A DNA stretch of 64,000 bases from an uncultured Lachnospiraceae bacterium. Its GTDB lineage: Bacteria; Bacillota; Clostridia; Lachnospirales; Lachnospiraceae. Below the pieces are notes generated by a model. The model had not been told where the DNA came from, searched no databases, and saw only the letters and a list, made by a program, of their open reading frames with translations. Positions 54,133-64,000 of the stretch are shown in pieces (the stretch's first letter is position 1; each line of letters begins with the position of its first letter). Location: positions 1 to 64,000 of the forward strand of contig CANPYY010000009.1 of NCBI GenBank assembly GCA_947588675.1, written 5' to 3'. The position numbers and the translations under genes were made by a program.

Positions 54133-54291
54133 TTACTTCTTTTCCGATTGTTTTTTATTTTTATTTTTACGCAATTTAATTCCAAGAGTAATTCCAATTG
54201 CCGCTACGGCGGCATACATAATTATCTTAATCAGATAACCTGCATATGCGCTTCCAAGTCCCATAGAAATATCCGATAATAATGCTTCCAT
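54133..54291 (-). CDS. Small single-pass membrane protein (52 residues)
   Basis: Opens MEALLSDISMGLGSAYAGYL, then a hydrophobic helix (about 19-40) and a Lys/Asn-rich C-terminal tail. AAGGAGA lies eight bases before the ATG, an excellent ribosome site. It sits between the HisI gene and rnhB, and rnhB starts seven bases after its stop, so coupled translation is likely. I do not recognise a family. The good start and the coupling support it being a real gene. Confidence 0.75.
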   Translation of the reverse strand: MEALLSDISMGLGSAYAGYLIKIIMYAAVAAIGITLGIKLRKNKNKKQSEKK

Positions 54292-54322
54292 AAAATAATC
54301 TCTCCTTAATATTGTTTATAAA

Positions 54323-55276
54323 TCAATTAAGCTTCTGACTTGCAAGTTCGGTAAAGAAACACGACCTGTTTCCTGTATGGCAGGCTGCCCCAACCTGTTC
54401 AACCTTTGCAAGTATTGTATCATTATCACAGTCTATATACATTTTTTTAACATATTGATAATGTCCCGAAGTATCCCCTTTACACCACAGTTGGTTACGG
54501 CTGCGGCTGTAATATGTCATTTTTCCCGTTTCAAGCGTTTTATTATATGCTTCTTCATTCATATAAGCAAGCATAAGCACCTCGTCATTTTTATAATCCT
54601 GTACAATTACAGGTATAAGCCCCGAATTATCCAGTTTAAAATCAGAAAATGATAATGAAGTCAGAAAAACATTCATTTCAAGTCCTTTTTTTGCAAGTTC
54701 CTTCTTTATAAACATAAGGTTATTGTCAACCCATGCGTTAGTAGATAACGCCGTTACATTCTTTATGCTAAGAAGCGTTATCATATCATTTTTCCTCAGG
54801 CTGTCCCTGAGCATTATATTGCAGTCGCAGCCTTCAGCCTTATTTATAAATTCGTCGCACAAAGATAAATGCTTTACAATATATGAATAAGTAGTATATT
54901 CAGACTCTATAAATTCCCTCTCATCCATTTCAAGGAAAACATTTTCTGAGCCAAATCTGTGTACTGCCTTGTCAAATTCATCATAATCATTAAGTTTTTT
55001 GTTCTGGATAGCAATCTTTGCAACGCCCGTATTAAATGCGCGCTTGGCGTCTTCAAGCTTTTCAAAATATATTCCTGCGGTAACAGGTATTTCAACAAAT
55101 TCATTTAACTCCTTTAAGACGCTGAGAAATTCTTCGCGTTCAATACTGTTTGCAGAATATCTGAATACAAATAATTCATCAGCACCCGCATCAACATATT
55201 TTTTTGCTCTTTTTAGTATGTTTGAAAGCGCCTCGCTTTCAGTATTAATAAATGGTATTAATTTTTTATATGCCAT
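54323..55276 (-). CDS. hisI: HisI (phosphoribosyl-AMP cyclohydrolase) with degenerate HisA/HisF-like N-terminal domain
   Basis: 317 residues. The C-terminal third is His[37 protein letters not shown], metal-binding DCDND and the zinc cysteines of CHTGNRSC. The first 200 residues look like a (beta-alpha) barrel in the HisA/HisF style ([20 protein letters not shown]) but lack their catalytic aspartates, so they are probably structural. The HisE pyrophosphohydrolase domain, often fused at the C-terminal end in this group, is absent. Last gene of the his run. Confidence 0.88.
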   Translation of the reverse strand: MAYKKLIPFINTESEALSNILKRAKKYVDAGADELFVFRYSANSIEREEFLSVLKELNEFVEIPVTAGIYFEKLEDAKRAFNTGVAKIAIQNKKLNDYDEFDKAVHRFGSENVFLEMDEREFIESEYTTYSYIVKHLSLCDEFINKAEGCDCNIMLRDSLRKNDMITLLSIKNVTALSTNAWVDNNLMFIKKELAKKGLEMNVFLTSLSFSDFKLDNSGLIPVIVQDYKNDEVLMLAYMNEEAYNKTLETGKMTYYSRSRNQLWCKGDTSGHYQYVKKMYIDCDNDTILAKVEQVGAACHTGNRSCFFTELASQKLN

Positions 55277-55297
55277 AATAACCCCTCCATACTATAA

Positions 55298-55885
55298 CTA
55301 TAATACACCTTTTGTCGATTGTACGCCCCTGATATTCGGGTCAATACGCAAAGCCTCGCAAAAAGATTTAGCCACTGCTTTAAAAGCCGCCTCAACAATA
55401 TGATGTGAATTGACGCCGTTTATTTTTTTAATATGAAGATTAATTCTTGCCGCATCGGAAAACGAATAGAAAAATTCCTTTACAAGCTGTGTATCAAAAT
55501 CGCCTATCATATCTGTATCCAGAGGAAGTTCAAAATCCAGATAATGTCTTCCCGATACATCCACCGCCGCCATGACAAGCGCATCATCCATAGGCAGTAT
55601 ACAGCTTCCGAAACGTTTAATGCCCTCCTTGTTTCCAACAGCCTCCTTAAAAGCCTGTCCAAGAACAATGCCGGCGTCTTCTACCGTATGATGCCCATCA
55701 ACATTAAGGTCGCCCTTTACGGTAAGTTCAATATCAAACAGACCATGCCGCGCAAAACCGCATAGCATATGGTCAAAAAATCCTATACCGCTATTTATGG
55801 TATAGTTTCCGCTTCCATCAATGTTCACAAAAGCCGTAATATCCGTTTCTTTCGTTTTTCTTGTCACTTTGCCTGTTCTTTCCAT
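55298..55885 (-). CDS. hisB: Imidazoleglycerol-phosphate dehydratase
   Basis: 195 residues; metal-binding histidines in GFFDHML, GDLNVDGHHTVED and VNSHHIVEA. Monofunctional, without the phosphatase domain seen in enterobacterial HisB, consistent with a separate PHP phosphatase at 3.9 kb. ATG 55885 with GGAGATTAATA before it. Confidence 0.96.
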   Translation of the reverse strand: MERTGKVTRKTKETDITAFVNIDGSGNYTINSGIGFFDHMLCGFARHGLFDIELTVKGDLNVDGHHTVEDAGIVLGQAFKEAVGNKEGIKRFGSCILPMDDALVMAAVDVSGRHYLDFELPLDTDMIGDFDTQLVKEFFYSFSDAARINLHIKKINGVNSHHIVEAAFKAVAKSFCEALRIDPNIRGVQSTKGVL

Positions 55886-55951
55886 TATTAATCTCCATAT
55901 CATTTTACTATATTTAAAGTATATATTAAACCATTACAAAAAGCAAGAATG

Positions 55952-57247
55952 CTATTCGTCTTTCTGAAACCTTACCGCAATTGAATTTGCATGTGCAAAA
56001 AGCCCCTCTGCTTTAGCAAAATCAATTATATCTTTATATACGCGTTTAAGCGCTTCTTCCGAATAAGATATTACGCTGGATTTCTTAATAAAATCATCTA
56101 CGCCAAGCGGTGAAAAGAATCTTGCAGTACCATTTGTAGGAAGCACATGATTAGGTCCTGCGTAATAATCGCCAAGAGGCTCGCTGCTGTATTCGCCTAA
56201 GAATACGGCTCCCGCATTCTTTACTTCTGTCATATCCGTAAAAGGATCTTTTGTCACTATTTCCAGATGCTCGGATGCAATCTCATTAACCATATCAATT
56301 GCTTTTTCTTTATCCTCTGCAATGATTATATAACAATAATTTTCTACTGACTTACCAATAATATCTTTTCTCGGAAGTATCTCCATAAATCTTTTTATTT
56401 CTTCCGCCGTACGGTATGCAATATCCCTGCTTGTAGTTACAAGTATCGATGATGCCATTTCATCATGTTCCGCCTGTGAAAGCAAATCAGCCGCAATATA
56501 TGAAGGATTTGCAGTTTCATCCGCAAGCACAAGTATCTCGCTCGGTCCTGCTATTGAATCTATACTTACACGTCCGTAAACTGATTTTTTTGCAAGCGCA
56601 ACAAAAATATTCCCCGGGCCGCATATTTTGTCCACTCTGCGAACAGTTTCAGTGCCATAAGCAAACGCAGCGATAGCTTGTGCGCCGCCCATTTTATATA
56701 TAACATCTGCCCCTGCTTCACATGCCGCAACAAGAGTATTAGGATTAACCTTTCCGTCCTTGCCCGCAGGAGTAGCAATCTGTATATTTTTCACTCCCGC
56801 CACCTTTGCCGGAACGACATTCATAAGCACTGACGAAGGATACGCAGCTTTTCCTCCGGGAACATAAAGTCCTGCAGTTTCAAGCGGAATTATACGCTGT
56901 CCGACAATAACGCCGTCTTTCGCATTAATAAAACTCTGCCTTAACTGGCGTTCATGAAAATCCCTGATATTTTCAATTGATTTTCTTATTACGCTTATAA
57001 GACGGTCATCCACAAACGAATAAGCCTCTTTAATTTCCTGTTCCGATACAATAAAATTATCATTATTAATATCTGCGCCGTCAAATTTTTTAGTATATTC
57101 AAATATTGCCTTATCGCCATTTGTTTTTACATTTTCAATAATATCATTGACAACGGATGTATATTCATCATTATCTGAATGACTGCGCATTTTAAGTTCA
57201 TTAAGTATTTCGCTTTTTACCTGTTCATTAAGTTCAAGTATCTTCAT
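55952..57247 (-). CDS. hisD: Histidinol dehydrogenase
   Basis: Final two oxidations to L-histidine. 431 residues; QRIIPLETAGLYVPGGKAAYPSSVLM, GPSEILVLAD, AAD(L)LSQAEHDE and the late GPNHVLPT are family motifs with the zinc and catalytic residues. Follows hisG. Confidence 0.97.
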   Translation of the reverse strand: MKILELNEQVKSEILNELKMRSHSDNDEYTSVVNDIIENVKTNGDKAIFEYTKKFDGADINNDNFIVSEQEIKEAYSFVDDRLISVIRKSIENIRDFHERQLRQSFINAKDGVIVGQRIIPLETAGLYVPGGKAAYPSSVLMNVVPAKVAGVKNIQIATPAGKDGKVNPNTLVAACEAGADVIYKMGGAQAIAAFAYGTETVRRVDKICGPGNIFVALAKKSVYGRVSIDSIAGPSEILVLADETANPSYIAADLLSQAEHDEMASSILVTTSRDIAYRTAEEIKRFMEILPRKDIIGKSVENYCYIIIAEDKEKAIDMVNEIASEHLEIVTKDPFTDMTEVKNAGAVFLGEYSSEPLGDYYAGPNHVLPTNGTARFFSPLGVDDFIKKSSVISYSEEALKRVYKDIIDFAKAEGLFAHANSIAVRFQKDE

Positions 57248-57251
57248 ATAT

Positions 57252-57902
57252 TTATGCCTGCCTTTCAGTAATTAATGATTTCAAATCGGTGATAATCTTC
57301 GTAATACGTTCCTGTTCCATCTTCATGCTGACTTCATTTACTACCATTCTGGCAGAACATTCGCATATCGTTTCAAGTACCTCCAGTCCGTTTTCTTTAA
57401 GAGTGGAGCCCGTTTCCACAATATCCACTATAACTTCTGAAAGTCCTACTATGGGAGCAAGCTCTACCGAACCGTTAAGCTTGATTATCTCAACTGTCTG
57501 ATGTTTTTTATGATAAAAATAATCCTTGGCAATGGCAGGATATTTACTGCCTACCCTTATAAGCGCTTTGTGCATAAGAAGTTCTTTTGCATTATGAGGA
57601 CCGGCAACGCACATACGGCATTTTCCAAAGCCCAAATCCAGCACTTCATATAATTTTCTGCCTTCTTCAAGTATTGTGTCCTTTCCGACAACGCCTATAT
57701 CAGCCGCGCCATATTCGACATATGTGGGTACATCGGACGCCTTTGCCAGAAAAAATCTAAGTTTAAGCTCCTCATTTGTAAATATCAGCCTGCGGGTCTT
57801 TTCATCTTTCATTTCTTCGCAAAAAATACCAATTTCCTCAAGAAGGCTCATTGTTTTTTTTGCAAGCCTGCCTTTAGCGAGCGCAAATGTAATATATCTC
57901 AT
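57252..57902 (-). CDS. hisG: ATP phosphoribosyltransferase, short form
   Basis: 216 residues, the short catalytic form that lacks the regulatory domain and needs HisZ. Motifs: [24 protein letters not shown] and [15 protein letters not shown]. The start overlaps the hisZ stop by four bases, fitting a complex made from coupled translation. Confidence 0.97.
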   Translation of the reverse strand: MRYITFALAKGRLAKKTMSLLEEIGIFCEEMKDEKTRRLIFTNEELKLRFFLAKASDVPTYVEYGAADIGVVGKDTILEEGRKLYEVLDLGFGKCRMCVAGPHNAKELLMHKALIRVGSKYPAIAKDYFYHKKHQTVEIIKLNGSVELAPIVGLSEVIVDIVETGSTLKENGLEVLETICECSARMVVNEVSMKMEQERITKIITDLKSLITERQA

Positions 57903-59188
57903 ATGTCTGCCTCCGTTTTCAAAATATCTGCTATCATTACGTTTGTTTCTTTTTCACAAACCGGATATATTATACAGGCACTATCGGAATTTTCTATAAA
58001 AATTATTTTATCAAACCTGTTGCGCAAGGCATATGCCTTATACTCGTCAAGGCTTTTACGGGAACTTTTCCGTATCATGCTTATCCTTATGCCTCTGTTT
58101 CTTAAATATGACGCCACGGATATAGCGGACATTCTCTCATCAGGTATATACAAAATCATAATTTCCGGCTCTTTTACGTCAATCTCTATCTTCTGTCTTT
58201 GCATTGCAATCATAAGCTGGTCTATACATATCGCAACACCGACTGCAGCGCCTGAATGTCCAAATTGTGAAAGCAGGCTGTCATAACGTCCGCCGGTCGC
58301 CACAGGCTCGCCCGTACCATATGTATACGCCCTGAATATTATTCCGGTATAATAATCATATCCGCTAATCATTCCGAGATCACAGTTCACATACTGAAGC
58401 AGACCGTAACTTTCAATGATACCGTATATTTTTTCCAGACGTTCCGCGGCTTTCAGAAATTCTTCATTTTCACATTTTTCCTTCACATATGAAATATAAT
58501 CAGGATTTCCAAACATCTCAGGCAGCTTTATAAGCAGTTCCTTAATATCGTCCGGTATGTTTTTATCGAACAGATACTGCTCAGCAGCAAACACATTCTT
58601 ATTAATAAGAAGTTCCTTTAACTCCTTAACCTGCACCGGATTTAATCCCGTGCTTTTAACAAGACCGTTAAAAAAACCTGCGTGGCCAATGTCAACCTGA
58701 AATTCTTTAAGTCCCGTCTTTATAAGACATTCTATTGTCATTGCAATCATTTCCGCATCGGCATCTGATGTATCGTCATTGATAAGCTCAGCCCCAATCT
58801 GCGTAACCTCTTTAAATTTACCCTGATGGCTGTAATTATTAATATATGTATTGCCGTTATAGCACAATCTTACCGGAAGTATTTCATCCTCATAATATTT
58901 TGCAATACTTCTGGCAATCGACGGCGTAATATCAGGTCTTAATACAAGCGTATTATTATCCCTGTCGAAAAACTTAAACATCTCATTGGACGCTACAGTA
59001 CCACGCTCCTTATTAAAAATATCAAAATATTCAAATAGCGGAGTCTGTATATCATCAAATCCATAACTTCTTATTACGCTGTGTATTGTATTCTGTATAT
59101 GGTTTTTTATTTCACATTCATCGCCATATATATCCCTTACCCCTTCAGGAGTCTGAAGCAGTTCGGGATGATAAAAATTATTGTTCAT
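57899..59188 (-). CDS. hisZ: ATP phosphoribosyltransferase regulatory subunit HisZ
   Basis: 429 residues, class II HisRS-like fold ([32 protein letters not shown], [18 protein letters not shown]) but without tRNA-binding features or a full set of HisRS catalytic motifs and placed before hisG, so HisZ rather than HisRS. Mediates feedback by histidine. Confidence 0.93.
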   Translation of the reverse strand: MNNNFYHPELLQTPEGVRDIYGDECEIKNHIQNTIHSVIRSYGFDDIQTPLFEYFDIFNKERGTVASNEMFKFFDRDNNTLVLRPDITPSIARSIAKYYEDEILPVRLCYNGNTYINNYSHQGKFKEVTQIGAELINDDTSDADAEMIAMTIECLIKTGLKEFQVDIGHAGFFNGLVKSTGLNPVQVKELKELLINKNVFAAEQYLFDKNIPDDIKELLIKLPEMFGNPDYISYVKEKCENEEFLKAAERLEKIYGIIESYGLLQYVNCDLGMISGYDYYTGIIFRAYTYGTGEPVATGGRYDSLLSQFGHSGAAVGVAICIDQLMIAMQRQKIEIDVKEPEIMILYIPDERMSAISVASYLRNRGIRISMIRKSSRKSLDEYKAYALRNRFDKIIFIENSDSACIIYPVCEKETNVMIADILKTEADI

Positions 59189-59212
59189 AACATTACATCC
59201 TTATATCAATTA

Positions 59213-60148
59213 TTATTTTTCTTTCGCAAGCTCAAATAAAGCATTGACAAATGCTTCTGAATCAAATTTCTGCAAATCATCTATGGATTCGCCTATACCT
59301 ATATATTTTACCGGTATATCCATCTCTGATTGTATTGCTATTGCAATACCTCCCTTAGCAGTTCCGTCCAGTTTGGTAAGCACTATACCTGATATGTCAG
59401 CCACTTCGTTAAACTGTCTTGCCTGCACGAGCGCATTTTGTCCGGTAGTGCCGTCGAGTACAATAAGTGTTTCCAGACATGCTTCAGGATACTCTTTCTT
59501 TATTATGCGGCTTATTTTTTTAAGTTCTTCCATAAGATTCTTTTTATTGTGAAGCCGTCCTGCAGTATCACATATTAACACATCTACATTACGTGCTTTC
59601 GCCGCGCTTACTGCATCATATACAACCGACGCCGGGTCTGAGCCCTCACTTCCGGCAATAATATCAACATTAGCACGATGCGCCCATTCAGTCAACTGCT
59701 CAATAGCAGCCGCCCTGAATGTATCTGCCGCCGCAACCATTACCTTCTTTCCTGACTCTTTAAGCTGACCGGCAAGCTTTCCTACAGATGTTGTTTTACC
59801 GACTCCATTTACTCCAATCATAAGCACAACTGATTTTTTGTTTTCAAAATCATATGCGGATTCAGCTACTTTCATCTGTTCCTTAATAGTATCAATCAAT
59901 AACTCCTTGCACTTAGCCGCTTCTTTTATTTTATTCTCTTTTACTTTTTCTTTAAGTCTGTTAGTAATATCATTGGTTACATTAATACCAAGGTCTGCCA
60001 TAATAAGAATTTCTTCAAGTTCTTCATAAAAATCATCATCTATCTCAGAAAAACCGTTAAAAAGTGAATCAATCCCTTTTACAAGACTTTCACGCGTTTT
60101 TGACAAACCATCCTTTAACTTTCCGAAAAATCCTTTTTTTTCACCCAT
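59213..60148 (-). CDS. ftsY: Signal recognition particle receptor FtsY
   Basis: 311 residues: short acidic A region, N domain and the GTPase G domain with GVNGVGKTT (112-120), DTAGRLH and TKLDGTAKGG. Targets ribosomes to the membrane. Its start shares one base with the smc stop, as in the conserved rnc-smc-ftsY order. Confidence 0.97.
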   Translation of the reverse strand: MGEKKGFFGKLKDGLSKTRESLVKGIDSLFNGFSEIDDDFYEELEEILIMADLGINVTNDITNRLKEKVKENKIKEAAKCKELLIDTIKEQMKVAESAYDFENKKSVVLMIGVNGVGKTTSVGKLAGQLKESGKKVMVAAADTFRAAAIEQLTEWAHRANVDIIAGSEGSDPASVVYDAVSAAKARNVDVLICDTAGRLHNKKNLMEELKKISRIIKKEYPEACLETLIVLDGTTGQNALVQARQFNEVADISGIVLTKLDGTAKGGIAIAIQSEMDIPVKYIGIGESIDDLQKFDSEAFVNALFELAKEK

Positions 60149-63100
60149 TACTTATTCACATCCTTTTCCAGTTGTTGTTCTACCAGGTCTACTGAAACAA
60201 GCGTCGATACTCCTTTTTCCTGCATGGTAATTCCATACAGGGTATCAGCAGCCGCCATAGTCCCCTGCCTGTGGGTAATAACTATGTACTGCGAGTTGGC
60301 TTTCAGCTTATTAAGATATCCTGCAAAACGCTTTATATTTGAATCATCAAGCGCCGCCTCTATTTCATCAAGCATACAAAACGGAGACGGTTTAAGATTC
60401 TGTATTGCAAATAATATCGCTATGGCGGATAACGCTTTCTCCCCTCCTGAAAGCATTGATACGCTCTTTAGTGTTTTTCCCGGCGGCTGGGCAATAATCC
60501 TTATTCCCGCATCCAGTATATCTTCATCGTCAGTCAGTTCAAGCATACCTTTTCCGCCGCCAAACAATTCCCGGAAAACAATATTATACTGCTCATTTAT
60601 TTTATCAAATTTCTCAGTAAATACAACCCGCATCTTTTCTTCAAGTTCTGCTATAAACGAAAGCAGCCGTTTTTCGGATTCAACTATATCGTCATGCTGG
60701 GTTTTCATAGTATTATAACGCTCGGAAACGTTTTTATATTCTTCAATGGCATTAACGTTTACATCACCGAGGTTTTTAATTTTCTGCCTTAATTCCTGTA
60801 CGTCGTGTTTAAGTTTTCCATACGGAATATCTTCTTCGTATTTAAATTTCTGCGCCCCTCTGTATGTAAGTTCATATTCATTCCACATATACTGGTTCAA
60901 CGCGTCAAACTGCGACTGCAATCTTTCATATTGATTATTAAGCCTTATCTGCTCTTTCTCCAGTTCATTACGCATATCGGCATATTTTTCCCTTTCTTCA
61001 AGGGCGGCTTTCTGCCGGTTTAAAAGTTCTTTGTGCTTTTCTCTGGACTCTTTTGTTTTTACAATAAGTTCTTCCGTAACGGCATTAAGATTATCTATCG
61101 TCTGCCTGAGCGTTTTTATGCCTTCTTCCTTTTTATCTATTGTTTCCTTTGCAAACGACCTGCCTTCGTTTATGCTTTCTATATCATCTTCAATGCTCTT
61201 TATTGTATTTTTGGTTCTTTCTAGCTTCTCATCGACAAAACCTATCGTCTGCATAAGCGCAATTCTGTCAAGTCCTATCTGATTAATTATATCGTGCATT
61301 CCGGCACGTTTCTTTTTATTTTCCTCAAGAGTATCGTTAAGCTGACTTATTCTATCGGTACATTTTTCATTTTCTACTTCATTTTGTTTCAGCCTGTCAG
61401 CAAGTGTATCAAGCGATACTTCAATATCTTTCTTTCCCGCTTCAAGCTTCGCAACGTCGTTTTGCGCAGTTTCATATTCACTTTTGTGTGCGGCAAGCGC
61501 ATCTTCTGCCTGCGATAACTGTACCTGAAGCGTATTAAGTTCCAGAAGCTTTGCATTAACTTCATCTTCCTGACTTTTTACCTTAACTGCAAGCTCATCA
61601 TGCTTTGCATTATATTCTTCGATTTTTTCCCGTATACTGTAAAGTTCTGCTTTTATTTTTTCCAGTTCTTCACCAAGTGCATTAATTTCTCTTTTTCTTC
61701 CAAGAAGGTTGCTTTTGTTTCTGTATGAACCTCCTGATATAGAACCTCCCACGTTCAGAAACTCTCCCGAAAGAGTAACTATACGCAGAGTATGCCTGTA
61801 CTTTTTAGCAAGTTTAAGCGCATTATCGACATTATCAACAAGCACAAATCTCCCAAGCAGATATTTAATAACTTCTGAATACTTCTTATCGGTATTTACG
61901 AAATCAGACATGGGACCAAGCACACCTTTTTCATTATCAAGCTTTCTGTCATATTCCGCATCTGCCGTTATATCCGAAAGCGGAAGAAATGTAGCGCGTC
62001 CCAGTTTATTATCTTTAAGATAGCCTATAAGTAATTTTGCAGTATCCGAATTATCGGTAACTATATTCTGTATATTGCCGCCAAGACTTATTTCAACGGC
62101 AGTTTCATATTTTTTATCTACTGAAATAATATCGGAAACAACACCTATTATTCCTTTATTTTCAGACTTCTTCTCCATTATTTTCTTGACGCTTTCACCA
62201 TACCCCTCATATCTTTCCGCAAGATTTTTAAGGGCTCGCTGTCTGGAACCTGTTTCATGATACAGTTTTTGCTGTTTTTGGTACTTTTCATCTTCAACAC
62301 GCGCTTTGCGTTCATTTTCATGGAGTTCAAACCTTAATTCCTTAACTTCAGCTTTCTTTTTCTCTATGCAGTCCGAACATTCGGTAATACGGTTTTTCAT
62401 TTCCAGAGCCTGTTCTTCCGCCTGCGATAACACTCCTTTAAGCCTGAAAAGATTTCTGTTCATCTCAGCTTTCTGTATGGAATTATGTTCAAGCATTGTT
62501 TCATATTTCTTTTGCTCAGACTTTATTTCAGAAGATTTATCCATTAGATTAAGAATATACCTGTTACAGTTATCAAGTTCCGTCTCCTGTTCGCCAATTA
62601 TACGAAAAAGTTCATTAATCTGTTCTTCCGCCTCAGTTTTTCTGTTTTCATATTCATTAAATATTTTTTCGTTTTCGGCTTTCTGTAAAAGAAGTTCCGC
62701 TTCTTCCTCTTTTGATGTTTTCAGCTGCTCGTTACATGCTGCTATTCTTTCGGAAAACTGCTTTTCATTTTCTTTTCCGGATTCAATCTGTTGCATAAAA
62801 AGCCTGATTTCCCCTTCGAGTTTTTCAGCTTTAAGTTTATTATTATTTATTGCTGCGCTGTCTGAGTCAAGTTCTTCAGACGTTGTACCTATAACTTTTT
62901 CAAGCTCGTCAAGTCTGTTCCTGCTCTCCGCATACATATTTCCGGTCTTAACGAGGTCATCGTGCGCAATATCATTTTTTTCCTTTACTTCTGAAAGTTC
63001 TTTATTTATACGCTCATAATCGAGGACAAACATAAGAATATCTTTTGCTTTAAGTTCTTCATGAAGCGCCAGAAACTTCTTTGCCTTTTCGGACTGTCTT

Positions 63101-63717
63101 GCAAGCGGTCCAACCTGCAGTTCAAGCTCTGATAATATATCGTTTACACGCACAAGATTCTGTCTTTCCGCTTCAAGATTTTTCACCGCCAGGCTTTTTC
63201 TTCTTTTATATTTTACTATTCCGGCTGCTTCATCAAAAAGTTCCCTTCTGTCCTCAGGTTTTCCGCTGAGTATCTTATCTATCTGACCCTGCCCTATAAT
63301 TGAATAACCTTCTTTTCCTATTCCGGTATCAAAGAACATTTCTCTGATATCTTTCAAAAGGCAGACGCTGCCGTTAATAAGATATTCGCTCTCGCCCGAA
63401 CGGTACACTCTCCTTGCTACCATTACTTCATCAAACTCTATTGGAAGAAAATGGTCTGAATTATCAAATGTAATTGCCACATAAGCAAATCCCAATGGTC
63501 TTCTGTTCTCTGTTCCCGCAAATATTACATCTTCCATTTTAGAACCTCTGAGCTGCTTTGCGCTCTGTTCGCCAAGCACCCATCTTACGGCATCTGCCAC
63601 ATTACTCTTGCCGCTTCCGTTAGGTCCTACTATTCCGGTAATTCCATCTTTAAATTCAAATACAAGTTTGTTGGCGAATGATTTGAAGCCATGTACCTCT
63701 ATACTCTTTAAATACAT
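60148..63717 (-). CDS. smc: Chromosome partition protein Smc
   Basis: 1189 residues with all SMC elements: N-terminal Walker A GPNGSGKSN (31-39), two long coiled coils, a hinge (about 515-680, with GGSISGGS at its end), and the C-terminal LSGGEKALSAIAILFA signature and D-loop. Acts with ScpA and ScpB, which are not in this window. GGGGGAAAAATA before the ATG. Confidence 0.97.
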   Translation of the reverse strand: MYLKSIEVHGFKSFANKLVFEFKDGITGIVGPNGSGKSNVADAVRWVLGEQSAKQLRGSKMEDVIFAGTENRRPLGFAYVAITFDNSDHFLPIEFDEVMVARRVYRSGESEYLINGSVCLLKDIREMFFDTGIGKEGYSIIGQGQIDKILSGKPEDRRELFDEAAGIVKYKRRKSLAVKNLEAERQNLVRVNDILSELELQVGPLARQSEKAKKFLALHEELKAKDILMFVLDYERINKELSEVKEKNDIAHDDLVKTGNMYAESRNRLDELEKVIGTTSEELDSDSAAINNNKLKAEKLEGEIRLFMQQIESGKENEKQFSERIAACNEQLKTSKEEEAELLLQKAENEKIFNEYENRKTEAEEQINELFRIIGEQETELDNCNRYILNLMDKSSEIKSEQKKYETMLEHNSIQKAEMNRNLFRLKGVLSQAEEQALEMKNRITECSDCIEKKKAEVKELRFELHENERKARVEDEKYQKQQKLYHETGSRQRALKNLAERYEGYGESVKKIMEKKSENKGIIGVVSDIISVDKKYETAVEISLGGNIQNIVTDNSDTAKLLIGYLKDNKLGRATFLPLSDITADAEYDRKLDNEKGVLGPMSDFVNTDKKYSEVIKYLLGRFVLVDNVDNALKLAKKYRHTLRIVTLSGEFLNVGGSISGGSYRNKSNLLGRKREINALGEELEKIKAELYSIREKIEEYNAKHDELAVKVKSQEDEVNAKLLELNTLQVQLSQAEDALAAHKSEYETAQNDVAKLEAGKKDIEVSLDTLADRLKQNEVENEKCTDRISQLNDTLEENKKKRAGMHDIINQIGLDRIALMQTIGFVDEKLERTKNTIKSIEDDIESINEGRSFAKETIDKKEEGIKTLRQTIDNLNAVTEELIVKTKESREKHKELLNRQKAALEEREKYADMRNELEKEQIRLNNQYERLQSQFDALNQYMWNEYELTYRGAQKFKYEEDIPYGKLKHDVQELRQKIKNLGDVNVNAIEEYKNVSERYNTMKTQHDDIVESEKRLLSFIAELEEKMRVVFTEKFDKINEQYNIVFRELFGGGKGMLELTDDEDILDAGIRIIAQPPGKTLKSVSMLSGGEKALSAIAILFAIQNLKPSPFCMLDEIEAALDDSNIKRFAGYLNKLKANSQYIVITHRQGTMAAADTLYGITMQEKGVSTLVSVDLVEQQLEKDVNK

Positions 63718-63742
63718 TATTTTTCCCCCGAAAACATAAAGT

Positions 63743-64000
63743 TTACTTCAGCATCTGTATTGTTTTATATGCCGCCTCTTTAGCCGCCTCTTTTTTACTG
63801 TGTCCCGTTCCGCTTGCCATAATTTTATCTTTCAAAAACACCGCGACAGTAAAGCTCTTATCATGCTCCGGCCCCGATTCATCAATGACTTTATAAGTTA
63901 CCGTCACGCCATACCTGGCCTGTACGATTTCCTGCAGGACTGTTTTACTGTCAAACATATCCATTTTCTTTTCAACGTCATTAAGCACGAATTTTTCAAC
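63743..64000 (-). CDS. rnc: Ribonuclease III, C-terminal part (5' end outside window)
   Basis: The last 85 residues run off the window edge. They form the double-stranded RNA-binding domain (KTVLQEIVQARYGVTVTYKV, then GHSKKEAAKEAAYKTIQ). The upstream catalytic domain lies beyond base 64000. Precedes smc in the standard order. Confidence 0.92.
   Translation of the reverse strand, partial: VEKFVLNDVEKKMDMFDSKTVLQEIVQARYGVTVTYKVIDESGPEHDKSFTVAVFLKDKIMASGTGHSKKEAAKEAAYKTIQMLK

Noticed and set aside
57899-59188. Calling this gene histidyl-tRNA synthetase
   Set aside because: Its coupling to short-form hisG and loss of the usual anticodon-binding end fit HisZ better.
62306-63019. Long plus-strand open frame (237 residues) opposite smc
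   Set aside because: It is rich in Ser, Phe and Leu in the pattern produced by the antisense of a coiled-coil gene, has no ribosome site and lies wholly within smc.

Overview
The window is AT-rich chromosomal DNA from a low-GC Gram-positive anaerobe. Gene content and gene order point to Clostridia, most likely Lachnospiraceae: mreBCD-PBP2-minCDE-rodA-mgsA in one run, yicC-remA-gmk-rpoZ, ylmE-sepF-divIVA, rnc-smc-ftsY, rplU-prp-rpmA-obg-nadD-yqeK-rsfS, and a hisZ-hisG pair with a HisI fusion. Family assignments come from reading motifs by eye, not from database searches. I see no rRNA, tRNA, CRISPR array, prophage or insertion sequence; the only recombinase is a lone tyrosine recombinase.

Layout. 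1-3967 (+): end of a cysteine desulfurase, then a membrane-lipid group (PAP2-like protein, flippase-like membrane protein, PssA, Psd) that makes phosphatidylethanolamine. 3970-6548 (-): PHP histidinol phosphatase and RqcH. 6715-12772 (+): yicC-remA-gmk-rpoZ, two tandem signal peptidases I, a small LysM protein behind LexA-like boxes (YneA-like), and a large secreted amidase. 12779-20933 (-): tyrosine recombinase, orphan BlaI-type repressor, rluD-lspA-aroB, divIVA-sepF-ylmE and an HlyD-like membrane protein. 21071-21271 (+): DUF378 protein. 21329-31787 (-): lipoprotein DD-carboxypeptidase, then the cell-shape and division-site cluster mgsA-rodA-minEDC-PBP2-mreDCB, then radC. 31893-40466 (-): asparaginase, methionine gamma-lyase-like protein, miaA, mutL, mutS and an SH3 protein, divergent from lexA (40592-41206, +).

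41316-50981 (-): rsfS-yqeK-nadD-obg-rpmA-prp-rplU, gpsA-plsY-der, a radical-SAM DUF512 protein, and a lipoprotein related to trigger factor/FKBP that is split between two frames. 51116-53079 (+): prs, a DUF2752 protein and a TM2-domain protein. 53151-64000 (-): yraN-rnhB with a previously easy-to-miss 52-residue membrane protein, five his genes, ftsY, smc and the end of rnc.

How it fits together. Most of the window is housekeeping: envelope growth (Mre/Rod/Min, PBP2, amidase, carboxypeptidase), phospholipid synthesis (GpsA, PlsY, PssA, Psd), protein export (LepB x2, LspA, FtsY), ribosome assembly and quality control (Obg, Der, RsfS, Prp, RqcH), DNA repair (MutS, MutL, RadC, LexA) and histidine synthesis. 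No clearly new multi-gene system is visible. The items most worth a second look are the SOS-type promoter before a YneA-like LysM gene 30 kb from lexA, the back-to-back lexA/SH3-protein promoters sharing LexA-like boxes, a methylglyoxal synthase with Glu in place of its catalytic Asp, a HisI fusion lacking HisE, the frame-split PPIase lipoprotein, and a PBP2 with a roughly 235-residue insertion.
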